64,000 bases of DNA. Origin: Hyalella azteca. Lineage: Eukaryota > Arthropoda > Malacostraca > Amphipoda > Hyalellidae. Of the stretch, positions 45,581 through 56,367 are shown piece after piece. Position numbers and translations under genes: made by a program. Under the pieces are notes generated by a model. That model did no database searches. It was not told the origin of the DNA and worked only from the letters and a program-made list of their open reading frames with translations. The DNA is taken from NCBI RefSeq assembly GCF_000764305.2, contig NW_025932761.1, positions 62,001 through 126,000 of the forward strand. The letters run 5' to 3'. Position 1 is the stretch's first letter. The number at the start of each line of letters is the position of its first letter.

Positions 45581-46112
45581 TTCGACTCCTTTGTTCGGGC
45601 GCTACTTGTCAGAGCTCATATTATGTCATATATTATGCTCGACCTGAGAATCGGGTTAAGTGACTAAGATCGTGGAGGATAAATAAGACTCGTGTGTCTG
45701 ATAACATATCTTATATACGGGGTGGTTAAACAGGAGAACGATACAGAGGTATAAGCCACGTCGTCGACCGTAAGGTCGGAGAACTCTACCGACACGATAC
45801 ATCGCTTAGCGCTTATCAACTACTGCGGGGGGATGTTTGCTTACTTTGGTAGGTTGCTAGCCTTTATATAGCATTCGCTTCCGCCCACCACTAAGGTCTT
45901 GATATCGTGATCTATCACATGTCTTCCAGATGTTGACTCTTGTCATCAATCTCTATCAGGTCAAGTGAAAATTACGTATAATTATAATGAGACGCCAGAT
46001 TGACACCGGACACCTTCGTTGCAGGTGTTCGTCGACGCCTAAAGACGGAACTATTTCGTAGATCCTATGAATCTAGAGCTTAGTCGTTTTATTCGATCCC
46101 ATCTTTTCGTTT
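45581..46112. other. flank of the Copia 5' LTR
   Basis: The part from about 45,945 matches 37,460-37,640, the left flank of the solo LTR in front of block B. It includes TCAATCTCTATCAGGTCAAG and GACACCGGACACCTTCGTTG. No gene. Confidence 0.6.
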
Positions 46113-46330
46113 TGTTAATATCTGATTGGTCTGTTGGTGTTGCCGGTTACACTTGTTCGGTCGTGAGATGGCTTTGTGCTGCGCGCTGATAGGTTCAGGG
46201 AGCGCCGGTAGCCTACGAGGCGTGGGCTGGCTGTAACGTGATGCAAGTTGGTGGCAATGCTGTTGGGAGTTGGGACAAAAGTCTCGCGTGAACCACGAAA
46301 GGGTGAGCATCTTCCGAGCGTGTGTTATTA
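46113..46330 (+). mobile_element. 5' LTR of the disrupted GalEa-like Copia element (truncated)
   Basis: It begins TGTTAATATCTGATTGGTCT and matches the other LTRs to about 46,330 (GAGCATCTTCCGAGCGTGTG, TTATTAACA). The last about 90 bp of the LTR, present at 37,870-37,960 and 62,110-62,205, are missing here. Sequence that reads as gag follows immediately. Confidence 0.72.
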
Positions 46331-46334
46331 ACAA

Positions 46335-46941
46335 TTTGCAGCAGAGCGTGCGAAATGGCTTCAGCGAGAGCCGTTACTACTATGTTTCTCCTGTGTTTAA
46401 AGAAAATGGAGCTTATGATCAGTGGAGAAAGGATGAGAAGCAGAGACTATTTTGACGGATTTTGACAAAAGTAAACACGCCATTGTTGATAGTTTTGCCA
46501 TAAAGTTGGTATGCACCCCTGCTGAGGCTCCATGGAGTAATGGGATTTGCGAGCGTCTCAATTGTATACAGGCCTGGGCCTTAGCGTGCAGAAGATTCTC
46601 GATGACACTCAATGTGAACTAAGTGTAGCTTTGTCCTTGGCCGTCTCTGCTCGGAATTTACTGCTGAACTATCATGGATACTCGCCAAACTAGCTGGTTA
46701 TTGGTACGAACCCATCTTTTCCCAGCGTGTATGACGAAAGGCTTTTTGAAAACCGGACACTATATGCAATGTTTGCCGATAATCTAAATGCCGCACGGTT
46801 GGATTTCTTGAAGAATGAGTCCAGCGAAAAGTTAAGGAGTGCATTAGAATAGAATAGAAGTGTCGGCATTGAAGAAATAGGCCCATTGCTGCATCAAGTA
46901 CGAACATCGGACGTGGATGATCTGGTTAATGGAGATATATA
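46335..46941 (+). pseudogene. Copia gag start joined to integrase region, broken
   Basis: The first frame reads SRYYYVSPVFKENGAYDQWR, which resembles the start of a Copia gag, and stops at about 46,455. Directly after it comes the C-terminal half of the integrase core: FAIKLVCTPAEAPWSNGICE then RLN (SPWSNGLxERHN-type block), RNLLLNYHGYSPN, NPSFPSVYDER, SSEKLRSAL and HQVRTSDVDDLVNGDI. The protease, zinc knuckle and first half of integrase are deleted. Several frameshifts and stops are present. The frame is cut at GDI (46,941) by a 5-kb insertion and resumes at 51,973. Confidence 0.82.
46848..46889 (-). repeat. about 42-bp CR1-like LINE tail inserted in the integrase
   Basis: AATAGAATAGAAGTGTCGGC followed by ATTGAAGAAATAGGCCCAT matches the LINE 3' terminus at 25,690-25,732 with a few changes. 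It separates SSEKLRSAL from HQVRTSD, which are adjacent in related Copia integrases. This is an extremely 5'-truncated LINE insertion. Confidence 0.7.
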
Positions 46942-47769
46942 TTTAGATGGGGTAAAAAGGACAGAAATCACTAAAAAGCCTGTAGCATCTATACCAAGAA
47001 TAACTAAAAAACCCTAAACCTATCACAAGGTGTATTAATGCAATGGGCTTCTAAGCTAAAACTCAGACATTTTGCATCTAACACATTTTTCTGTACAGAT
47101 TAAAAAAAGTGAGCTGGTCCCATCTTACTCCATTGGGGTAAGATGGGACCAGGCTGGGGTAAGACAGGACTCAGGAGCAAATGGTAATTCTTATGTTACA
47201 ACGTTTTTTCAATGAAAGTACAAATCTGATATTCAATATTATCCATCTGGAAGCACATTATTTGATTAAAAAAACACTTGTTACTGTTTTGTGTTGTGAA
47301 GAGTCAACTATAATATCAGTCACATTGGAGTTTTTTTCCACGAGAAAACTTTGTTAACCCTTCAACGACCACATTTTTTAAAGCATGTAAAAATTTTTTT
47401 ATTATAATTACTAGCGATTACGGTCACTAAGTAGTGTATAGATGATTATGGAACATTGAATGTTGTGTATTAAAAAAATGTGAGGCGACATTTCAGCCCA
47501 CTTGGTCTTACGAGACCCCCAACATTAAACGCGACCATATGATCCATTTAATCTTGAGCGCAAAATATGGATGATATTATATAGCTATATTATATTATAC
47601 TGTAGTTAATTATCATTGTATACATTACTTTTGCTAGCAATAATAAGAATTCCAAGAAACTTGCAAGAAACTCCAGTATTTTAGTAAAAATGCCTTAGTC
47701 GAGTCTTTTGAGATTAAAATTTTCAAATAAATTTTGTGTTTTCCTAACATCCATGATGTTGGGCCAAAG

Positions 47770-48020
47770 ACGCCAGGGCCAAGGTTATGAGGCCAATGTC
47801 TAGGCGGAAAGGCCAGTGTCCAGGTTGAGAGGTCAGGGTTAAGGCTGAAAGGCCAGGGTCCAGGCTGTGAGGCCGGAGTCCATTTTGAGAGGCTGTGGTG
47901 GAGGCTGAGAGACCAAAGTCCAGGTTGAGGCCAGGGTCGAGATTGAGAAGCTAGGGTCAAGATTGATAGACCAGGGTCGAGATTGAGAGACCAGGGTCCA
48001 GGTTGAGAGGCCAGGGTCGG
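47770..48020. repeat. 20-bp VNTR (GAGAGGCCAGGGTCCAGGTT), left block
   Basis: Roughly a dozen diverged 20-bp units. The right block at 49,572-49,985 has the same unit, so one array was split by the element at 48,025-49,570. The minus-strand Pro/Trp/Leu-rich frames (GPWPLNLDPG-type) are translations of the array; 20 is not a multiple of three. Confidence 0.9.
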
Positions 48021-48024
48021 GGGG

Positions 48025-49570
48025 CCCAGTATTGCCAGATGGGCCTTTTTAAGGCAAAATTTTCGCAAATGTGGCCTTTTTTTTAAATGCATTGGCCTGA
48101 CAAAATTAATTTGGGCTTTTTGGCCTTTTGGGGCTTTTTTATGATAAATGTAATTCTCGACTTTTTTGTAATAACTTTGTCCTTCACTTGAAATTCAAGT
48201 TTTTCCAAGACGAGTACAATCAAATTTCGAGACGTAACTGTGTCAACACTTCGGTTTAGGTGGCAACACTGGCGAGTGCCGCCTAATCCGTGCAACACTT
48301 TGGTTGAACCATGGGACTATATCCAGTTGCCGACACGAGTTAATGACCATGGATGGCAGAGCTGAGAGCTCGTATAATCGAGTATAGTTTTCACTTCTAA
48401 AGACCAAGAAGTAGTAAATTCAGCACTAATTTACGAGGTTACAGCACTGTTTCTTGATACATTCAGCCTTCTGGTGCGAGTCACTACAAAATTTCACTTT
48501 CAAATCAATATGATAACTACTCCTCTCCAAGTTATGATAGGCAATATATTTTTTTCTGCGCATTTAAAAGATGTGATAAATTTATAGGATTGACTTTTAA
48601 TATTTACCTTAGTCTTGCAAGGACCATATCATCTTTATGCCGCAGAAATGAGTTTAAATTTATTTTCATTTCCGCGTATAAATATTCTACCGTCAACACC
48701 AAAAACTTCGCCACGTCACAGTCTTGCAACTTGCAAGGACCACATCATCTTTATACCGCAGAAATGAGTTTAAATTTATTTTCATCTTCCGCTTATAAAT
48801 ATTCTACCATCAATGCCAAAACCATGCTTGAACTAATACAAGGTTTTCCCTAGTGCAGCTGCACCTTGCGGATGTCATTTGTTATTCCAACTGTGACGTC
48901 ACCTTAGCTCTTGTGACGTCGCCTCGTGACGTCAAACTTATTTGTAACACCGATTTTGCTTTACATAAGAGTAGTTACGTGCAGTAAATAATTTTTTGGG
49001 CCATTTTGAAAAGGCAAATTTTTTTAAATGCTTTCAAAGATGACATAAAAACAATGTGTTGATCTACACTATTTAAAGTTTATGACCACAGTGACGTCAC
49101 TCTAGAGATGCGCAGAACGGCGAAAAATCATCACCGTTAGTCAACCTTATATTAGTTCAACCATGCCAAAAACTTCGCCACATCACTTATGTCGCCTGCC
49201 ACTTCACTATCTATTTTGTTAGCAAAACTGAGTTAAAACTCTCTACTGCAAACGAAAAGCTTTATAGTTTTTAGGTGGCAATCGAATCTCAAATATCATG
49301 TATTATACGGTTTTATTTACGGTCGGCGAGTAACGTGCAATTCGCTGCAGGCTGGCGCCTGGCGGCTTATGTAGCATTGACAGTATAATTCAGCTCGTAT
49401 GCGTGGTGAAATTTGTGTACTTTTTGCTGCCAGAAAGCCTTAAGAGTAAATGCATGCACTGCAAATGGTTAGAGCTATCTTAAGTCTAAAAAATTCTTAT
49501 TAATTACAAATAGGGTATTTTTTGTGCGCTAAATTGGCCTTTTTCTCTTGGCTCCATCTGGCAAAGCTCA
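48025..49570. mobile_element. 1.5-kb TIR element splitting the VNTR
   Basis: Left CAGTATTGCCAGATGGGCCT and right (reverse complement) CTGAGCTTTGCCAGATGGAG then CC share TTGCCAGATGG.(G)CC. Both termini continue into AAGGCC/GGCCTTTTT stretches. Array sequence AGGGTC lies on both sides. No protein is recognised. The class is unassigned and the precise ends are uncertain by a few bases. Confidence 0.6.
48610..48842. repeat. about 117-bp tandem duplication inside the TIR element
   Basis: CTTGCAAGGACCATATCATC with CGCAGAAATGAGTTTAAATT and TATAAATATTCTACCGTCAA occurs twice in a row with about ten differences. The 87-codon ORF across it is a by-product. Confidence 0.85.
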
Positions 49571-49571
49571 G

Positions 49572-49985
49572 CGAGGGTCCAGGTTGAGAGGCCAGGGTTA
49601 AGGCTGAGAAGCCTGAGTCCAGGTTGAGAGGCCAGGGTCCAGGTTGACAAGCCGGGGTCCATTTTGGGAGGCTAGAGTGGAGGCTGAGACCAAGGTTGGG
49701 AGGAGGCTCCAGGTTGAGAAACAAGGGTCCAGGTTGAGAAGCCAGGGTCCAGCTTGAGAGGCCGCGGTACAGTTAAAAGACCAAGGTCCAGACTGAGAGG
49801 CCAGCCAGGGTCAAGATTAAGAAGCCAAGGTCCAGGTTGAGAGGTCAGGGTCTAGGTTGAGCCGTTGAGAGGCCAGGGTCCAGGTTGAGAGGCCAGTGTG
49901 GAGATTGAGAGGTGAGGGTGGAGATTGAGAGTCGAGGGTGGAGATTGAGAGGCCAGGGTCCAGGTTGAGAGGCCAGGTTCCCACC
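49572..49985. repeat. 20-bp VNTR, right block
   Basis: Continuation of the array at 47,770-48,020: GAGAGGCCAGGGTCCAGGTT with variants (GTGGAGATT, AAGCC, AACAAGG), about 20 units. Confidence 0.9.
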
Positions 49986-51612
49986 TTCCATTCTGTTAAA
50001 TTTCAATCATGACTGATTCATTTCCTTCTTCAAATTTGTTTTCAGAACTAGTTTCAGGCGTACATGGTGAAACCAATATCGCATCCAATATGTCCTATTG
50101 ATCCAGCGTCTTCTTTAGATTCACTAGAGAATGAAGTAGCAAGATGCTGTTCACATAGACTGGGACGTGTTTTGGAGAAGAAAAAGGTTGTATGCTGAAA
50201 CCCTTTGAGGATTCTGAAAGGCAAAAAATATTACGAGTACACTTCAATAATTCGATCATTTGTCCAGTGTATGGAGACATAAAATAGGTAAACTGAATTA
50301 GTGTTTCTCACAAGTAATAAGAAAAATATTGTAGAAGGTCACTAAATTATAGAATAGCAATGAAAAAATAAATATTTTACATCATATTTAGTGGTCCCGT
50401 CTTGGTACACAGCAACAATGAGGCCCTTCTTGCATGGTCGTAAGACCAACATAACTCGATGGTCGTGTTTCAAACAATGCAGTTGTGAGTCCAACTATAC
50501 TGAACAGTCGTCTTTAGAAACACAATGTTATATATGCGTGTAATTTTTATTTTATGTACAAATTTTTCATGTGCACACACTATTGTACTAGAAACAATGT
50601 AGAATTATTTCAATGCTGTAACTTATCTGATTTTCCTACCATAGTCCAGTAAAGATTGGGAAAGTTTAACAAATAAATGGCACCACAGATTCCCAACAAG
50701 ATCAGCGCTGTACTGCGTAGTTAGCGGCAAAGAGTACAGTTGCACCACCGAAATACAGCAGGGACGCTTACCGAACACGTTCATAACATATAGCGCCAAT
50801 TCATTATCTTGACAATAATATTACAGAGCAAATTTGAAAGGCGACTGTATGGTACACCTTGTCGTTAGAGGGTTAAGCATAGTAATAGTGGGTTGGCTTT
50901 GGTTCATTGTAGAGCACTGCTAAATGCTTCATATATATTCCATTAGTGTCATTGTCTCAAAAATTTATCAAATTTTTAATAAAACCAATGGATAATAACC
51001 CAAGCGTCAGACATCACTTGTTTTCTTGCTAACTGCATTTGTGGTGCACTTCTTCAAACATAGCCAATACCCTCTCAGAGAGTTGTGATAATAATTATTT
51101 TTCATGTTTCACACAATGATTTTCCCCCCAGGCAATCTCGCACATAGTTCTGCAGCTCACTAATAGGAAGAGACGACATCACTATTTTCTCCATCCCTTT
51201 GATGCAATTTATAATGGCGCACTACATTTATCTAATTAAAAAAGCTAACAAGTTATAATAAAGTTTGAGCAAAAGATAAAAAATTCGACCAAAATACTCC
51301 ATGTACTGCACATAAATATATTCATTTGAAATTTATTTTTGATGAACTGTAGGGTAAGACAGGACCATTTGTGGGGTAAGATGGGACCACTTGTGGGGTA
51401 AAACAGGATCATTTAGTGGTCCCGTCTTACCCCATGTCCAGTCCTTTTTTACTCCATTGTCAGGCAGTGATGGCAGCAGGTAGGAATGCCTAGTATGTCT
51501 CAAATGTTGCTTATTACTTGAGGTTACCTGCGTACATCCACAAACCTGGCCAAAAATTGTTTTGACATTAGACAGAGCTTATTTCCCAAATAGGTTAACT
51601 ATATTGTGACCC
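49986..51612. other. interior and right flank of nested insertions, no gene seen
   Basis: AT-rich. It includes GGGGTAAGATGGGACCA-type motifs at 51,350-51,440. No transposase domain is recognised. Confidence 0.4.
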
Positions 51613-51779
51613 TTTTTAGCGCATTTTCTCATTTATGGAAAAAATGCACTATTGTGCTCGCCATGTCCGTCCGTCTGTCTGTCTGTCCGTCCGTCCGTCT
51701 GTCCGTGACCTCAAGTTTTCGTCGACGAGAAAATGCGCTCTCTGTCACTCACTGCAGTGAGTACTGAGTTACATTTTTT
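51613..51779 (+). repeat. short interspersed repeat with hairpin arms, copy 4
   Basis: The best preserved copy: TTTTTAGCGCATTTTCTCAT, CACTATTGTGCTCGCCATGT, a GTCC/GTCT tract, CGACGAGAAAATGCGCTCTC and CACTCACTGCAGTGAGTACT. Confidence 0.88.
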
Positions 51780-51972
51780 ACATAGGTTTTCTTTAAATAT
51801 TAACCAAAAATTAATTATTTGCAGAACAAGGCTGAAACAAACACTGAAATGACATGCAATGATTGCTCTAACATATTCTTCCGTCAAATCAAATTCAGTG
51901 CAATTAGAATACACGCCATGGGCTGGTCCTTTCTTACCCCTGAAGGATGCGATCCCGTCTTAACCCATTTGA

Positions 51973-52386
51973 CCATAGTGTATATTTCAAGCGTCGAGAC
52001 AGTGATAGATGGCACGGTCCTGGCGTTATCGTCGTAAAAGATGGTAAACAAGTATTGTGAAGCATGGTGGATCCTACATGAGGGTACACACCTGCAAACT
52101 TCAGTACGCGGAACCTGTCCACACTCCAACCTTGCCAGCTGATCACAGGGCTGTAAAATCGGCGCCTGAAGCATGCCAGGAACTCACTCGCAGTGACACT
52201 TCTACACTGGACTACGATTCGGATGACGATAATACTGCGCCACAACAACTAGGTCAACAAAATGAAGTGGTTGATGGCTACATTACTCCTACTTGTTGCA
52301 GTGCGTGCAAGCCAAAAATTGGCCAGAAAATTGAATGTTGGCCAAAGCACGGAGGCGATAAATTTCCCTCTACTGTTCTCAATCGA
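51973..52386 (+). pseudogene. Copia integrase C-terminus and linker
   Basis: It continues the frame broken at 46,941: VYFKRRDSDRWHGPG, VIVVKDGKQVL (one base lost, then) KHGGSYMRVHTCKLQY. These are the GalEa-type blocks normally reading RWHGPG.VIG.DGK..LV.HGG.YVRVH.CRL. A poorly conserved acidic linker (DYDSDDDNT) follows, then KIGQKIECWP and KFPSTVLNR. The frame runs out at 52,386, where a solo LTR is inserted; the next Copia residues (AGKAGG) are at 53,142. Confidence 0.85.
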
Positions 52387-53136
52387 TGTAAAGTTCAAGT
52401 AAAGACGACTCCAAGTGGACCCGACAATTAACCCAAAACTGCCACCGATCCTCAACAAAGGGAGAAATGAAAGAATAATGAACAAATATTTATTAAAAAC
52501 ACGCTAATTGAACACTAATAAATGAATGGTTAAAAAATCCACAGCAATGGTAGTACATAGCAACAATGAGGCACTGGACTGATGCTGCACTTGCACGATG
52601 GGGCACTGAACTGATGGTGCACACTCCGATGAGCACTGGGCTTATGGTACACAGCAAGGGCTGGTGAACTTGGGTTGAGACTGGACTGGTGCAGGTACTG
52701 GAGTTAGGAAGTACCGTCGAGGCCAGCCTAACTAGGAGCCGTATTTGCTGGCCGGGCAAAGAGTCGGTCCTGCCGAACAATGATGGTCAGCCATAACTAA
52801 CAATATTACACTATTGAACAATTTCAGTTAACACAACACGTAAATACATTCAAAGAATTCAAACATTATATTCAACTCGAACATTAAAGTAGAGAGCAAA
52901 TGCACTAACAACCACCTAATAGGGACGCTACAGGTACACTCGAAAATAGTGACAGTAGGTATGCTCCGACAGCAATCGACTGAAAAGAACTAATACGGGC
53001 TGCAGTCCCGTAACGCCTCGTCATCAAATGCACGGTTGCCAAGTTAAAAAATGCCAACCCTACAAGCAGCCGTTAAACTTACGACACAAAATGAAATTAA
53101 TGTAACTGAAATCCTAAAGGGTGAATTTCCCTTACA
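52387..53136 (+). mobile_element. 750-bp solo LTR inserted in the Copia pol
   Basis: It begins TGTAAAG and ends CTTACA (TG...CA). It is flanked by ATCGA (52,382-52,386) and GTCGA (53,137-53,141), a 5-bp target duplication with one change. Removing it and one TCGA restores a continuous Copia reading. The family of origin is unknown, since no internal region is present. A truncated copy with the same right junction is at 38,830-39,656. Confidence 0.82.
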
Positions 53137-53884
53137 GTCGAGCTGGTAAGGCTGGTGGAATATATGACAGCTGCTACAACATCACAAGGGATTATGGTGA
53201 GGTGGATTGGGTCGATTTGTGCCCACAAGTTGAAAAATGGCTTACGGTGCCAAGGGAAGCAGAGACTCATTACAGTGGGTGATTAACGAACTCGACAAGC
53301 CAAGAAAGCAGAGTACAACAATTGGAAGGAAAACGAAGTGTCTGAGGAGGTTGAAAATATTGGACAGCCATCTCTCTCTGTTCGTTGGGTTATCACAAAG
53401 AAGGAAAAGGATGGTCATACTATCATCAAAGCGAGACTTGTTGCACGGGGATTCGAAGAGGACATTGTAAATGTGAGAACTTATTCACCTAGATGTCCAT
53501 GAGATTCGCTCCGAATAGCCCTAACCGTTATCGCCGCACATGGCTGGATCTGTAATTCAGTGGATGTTAAAGCAGCTTTCTTCAAAGGCGCGAAAATTGA
53601 ATGTAATATCTATGTTAGACCACCAAAGGAATTTGATAAGGGCTTCTTGTGGAAGCTGAAGAAAGCGGTTTACGGTCTTTGTGATGCAGCACGCACATGG
53701 TATTTCAGAGTAAAAAAAGTACTTTTAGAAATGGGTACGGTGATTTGCAGCTTGGACAGTGCACTGTTCTTTTACTTCAAGGAGGGTGTGCTTTCAGTTA
53801 TCATCTGCATCCACGTGGATGATTTTTGCTGGGCTGGAGAGGACTTCTTCAGAGATACAGTCATCAATTAATTGAAGGACAATT
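53137..53884 (+). pseudogene. Copia reverse transcriptase, first half
   Basis: It encodes SRAGKAGGIYDSCYNI, VDWVDLCPQVEKW, WKENEV.EEVENIGQPSLSV, RWVITKKEKDGHTIIKARLV then ARGFEED, VKAAFFKGAKIECNIYVRPP, LWKLKKAVYGLCDAARTWYF and the catalytic box CIHVDDFCWAGED. The YGLCDA.R.WY and HVDDFCW signatures point to the GalEa group. Frameshifts lie near 53,270 and 53,500. It is interrupted after IN*LKD at 53,884 by a 6.6-kb transposon; the rest is at 60,518. Confidence 0.9.
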
Positions 53885-53899
53885 CCCTAATAAAAATTT

Positions 53900-54365
53900 T
53901 CAAATTGGCCCATGTGGGCCCAAAGTGGCATGACAATATTGGCCACATGTGAAAATGCCATATGGCAACCCCATGGTTTCTGTGAAAATTCTGCCCAGCT
54001 AGGCCACGTAGAAATCACATGATTTCTACATAGGGTCAATATACCTCATACATGGTAAAACCATGTGCCTGTCATATTGTGGCTACATGATCAGTGTTGA
54101 ATTGGCCAAACATGGTTCAAGTCATGGGCCTATATTTCCACCATACATCAGGACCATCTCCCGCCAATGTTGCCGTCATATGGCAGCTGCATGCTGGGTC
54201 CAGTAGGTTTTTCGCAAGGGCCCACACGTCAATCACATGGGCAAACCATGTAAACTACATGTTTTACACAATGCGATTCTTTCTAGGTCTTGCCGTACGT
54301 CTCCCACCAAAAGCCCACATGTACAGCACATATGAGCAAACCATGCACATTTTGAAGTCATTTAT
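53900..54365. repeat. subterminal CATG-rich region of the 6.6-kb element
   Basis: Dense, short, mutually inverted words: GGCCCATGTGGGCC, GGCCACATGTG, CCATATGGC, GTAAAACCATG, CATGGGCAAACCATG. Weaker relatives occur near the right end (60,320-60,500: GCCATATGGC, CGCATGGGCCC). Probably transposase-binding sites; this is inference. Confidence 0.5.
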
Positions 54366-55782
54366 ATACTCTACAATTTATAATGCAGATACATGTACTA
54401 CTATACCAACAACTAACTCAACAGCAGTTAAAAAACTATTTTAATCAAGATTACCACCATTTGAATTGCAAAGATTATGCCGGAAAAGTTTCAATGGTAA
54501 CCTGGAAATACTGTTTAGTAAATTAATTAAATCTTGTATTTAAATAGGCTTATATTTATAAAGGTACACGATGTCTTTCATACAGAATTCCAACTGCGGA
54601 TAACAGCATGAATAACCGATCAAATAGGTGAGACTATAATGACGTACATAAAACATGTAGTTATATCCACCATTGTTAGTAACATACCAGCATTGGTAGC
54701 AGTAGTGACGGTAGTAGTGCTGATGAGGTAAATGACTGATAAGCTTAGTGATTTGGCGTTTATATATTCTCCACATGAAGGTTTTTTTGAAACGGTCTTA
54801 TTCTCTGTCCTGGTCAATGGCTGGCTCATTTTTCGTTATTGAAGACTGGCAAATCTTGAAGCAGGAATATGGCTACAAGAACTTTTAACGAAGGCGCACT
54901 TGTAGGCAAACCGTCGTCCATTTCAATACCCCCACATTCAATGATTGATGACGTAAAAAGGTTGACGAAGAGTAGAATCAACGCAATGAAGTATATCTGA
55001 GTAGATAGTAGGACAAAATCTATATCTCTCAGACATACAACAAGGCGATGTTCTTTCTAGCTCCCACGCGTTGTCGGAAATCCTCTTGAACTTCTTACTC
55101 TTGAACTAGTCTGCTGCGAAATAATGTTTACTTATGGTCGTGCTTGAGAGCCGCGAGCCCTCAGGCTGGCTTGGCTGGATCCCTATGAGAATCTATCACT
55201 ACGTATAGTCGTTACAACTCCGCTCGTAAATGAAATATCAATCTGAATTTTATCATGCTCATTCAGCTATTTATTTACAATTTCCCGACAGTGACAAAAT
55301 ACAGTATATGTAAATTTTTTATAACATCAGTTATGATAGAGTAAAATGTTGCACATCGATATCCATTATACTTGCGAGAGATGCGACTTACCTAAATTTT
55401 TGAGACATGAGGAAGTAGTCATATTTATTCTCTATTGATCGGTATTAAAGTCATATTTGAATCACCCTCTATTTTATAGAAATTACCTAACGAAATACTT
55501 TTTCATCACTCCTGAATTGTAGATTTCCCATTTTCTTTGGGACCTGGCCCCGAGCATGTCAAAGTGTCGTACGTTGTCGCGACACTTTCCTTAGCGGTCA
55601 TAAATTAGCTCGCGTGAAGTGGCAGAGTCGATCGTCTACCCTCTTCCTAGGGGGTAGAGGGACAGCCTCCTTACCCTCCTTACCCCCTTACCCTCCTGGC
55701 ACGTTTCAATTACAGCCTTCCATTGTTAGTTGACCCTTGAGTGTTCAACAATTAAAGTAATTGTTCATCATGGCATAATGAA
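54366..55782. other. interior of the 6.6-kb element, no gene recognised
   Basis: Opposing short ORFs at 54,540-54,829 show no domain. A CCTTACCCTCC run lies near 55,670-55,700. Confidence 0.4.
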
Positions 55783-56367
55783 CGTAGAAAAAGATTAACC
55801 GCTTCGAATTTCGGGACTGTATGCAAATTGAGAAAAACAGCGAGCAAGCAGTTGGTCGCCCACAGAATAATGAATGGCTTGAGTGACACGATTCATGCCA
55901 TAGAGTGGGAACGGGAGAGGGAAACTTCAGCGTTAGAAGGCTTACAAAAAAATGGACGTCTCAGTAACAAGATGCGGTTTTTTCGTAGACAAAGATTTGC
56001 CTTAGTTAGGTGCATCCCCAGACGGTCTTGTGGATCATGACCACGTTGTTGAAATCACATGTCCAAGCTCTGCACTTTATTTCAAGACAATAAATGATGC
56101 TGTAATTGCTAAAAATGCAATCATTTGAAAGTCGTTGACGATCAAATAATACTGAACAGAAGGCATTCCTACTTCTTCCAAGTTCAAGGTCAGATGAAAG
56201 TTACCGGACGAAGTAAATGTTATTTCGTGACCTGGATACCAGAAGATATACACATAATTGTTGTTGATTTTGAACCGATGTTTTGGCTCAACCGAATGGA
56301 AGTGCAGCTTAAAAATTTTTACTTAAACAACATGTTACCTTGCATTATCAACGTTGATGTTGAATAT
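55783..56367 (+). pseudogene. YqaJ-type (lambda-exonuclease-like) nuclease, transposon-borne, broken
   Basis: N-terminal block RRKRLTASNFGTVCKLRKTA (55,783 on) matches the start of the animal YqaJ-domain family. About 60 residues later, a +1 frame change at about 56,006 leads into GASPDGLVDHDHVVEITCPS. TGA stops that frame at 56,126-56,128, and a third frame (56,125-56,367) gives SYFFQVQGQMKVTGRSKCYF, VTWIPEDIHII and MEVQLKNFYLNNMLP. These are the PDG, E-x-K-CP and Q.QGQ blocks of the fold. The usual catalytic lysine of EIKCP is threonine here, so even a repaired frame might lack nuclease activity. Related domains are known as accessory proteins in some eukaryotic DNA transposons (ISL2EU is the example I recall), which suits its position. 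Confidence 0.85.

Larger units (their letters stand above)
47358..50872. mobile_element. piggyBac-like element, 3.5 kb, nested in the 5-kb insertion
   Basis: TTAA at 47,354-47,357 is followed by CCCTTCAACGACCACA. On the right the reverse complement is CCCTCTAACGACAAGG before TTAA at 50,873-50,876. Target site and terminal CCCTT/AACGAC pattern fit piggyBac ends. No transposase is visible; the interior is filled by the VNTR blocks and another element. Confidence 0.55.
46942..51972. mobile_element. 5-kb insertion with GGGGTAAGAYRGGACC-rich ends, splitting the Copia integrase
   Basis: The Copia frame stops at ...LVNGDI (46,941) and continues ...VYFKRRDSDRWHGPG at 51,976, so everything between is inserted. 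Both ends carry the same motif in inverted arrangement: ATGGGGTAAAAAGGACAG at the left and (reverse complement) ATGGGTTAAGACGGGATC at the right. Further copies GGGGTAAGATGGGACCA occur at 47,138, 51,353, 51,375 and, inverted, at 47,115 and 51,418. No transposase was recognised. The superfamily is unknown. Confidence 0.7.

Noticed and set aside
47634..48092. 152-codon minus-strand Pro/Trp/Leu-rich ORF
   Set aside because: It is the 20-bp VNTR read on the minus strand; the unit is not a multiple of three and the right block gives only short frames.
52057..52431. 124-codon + ORF as an independent acidic protein
   Set aside because: It is the Copia integrase tail and linker running into a solo LTR; the blocks KHGGSYMRVH and KIGQKIE belong to pol.
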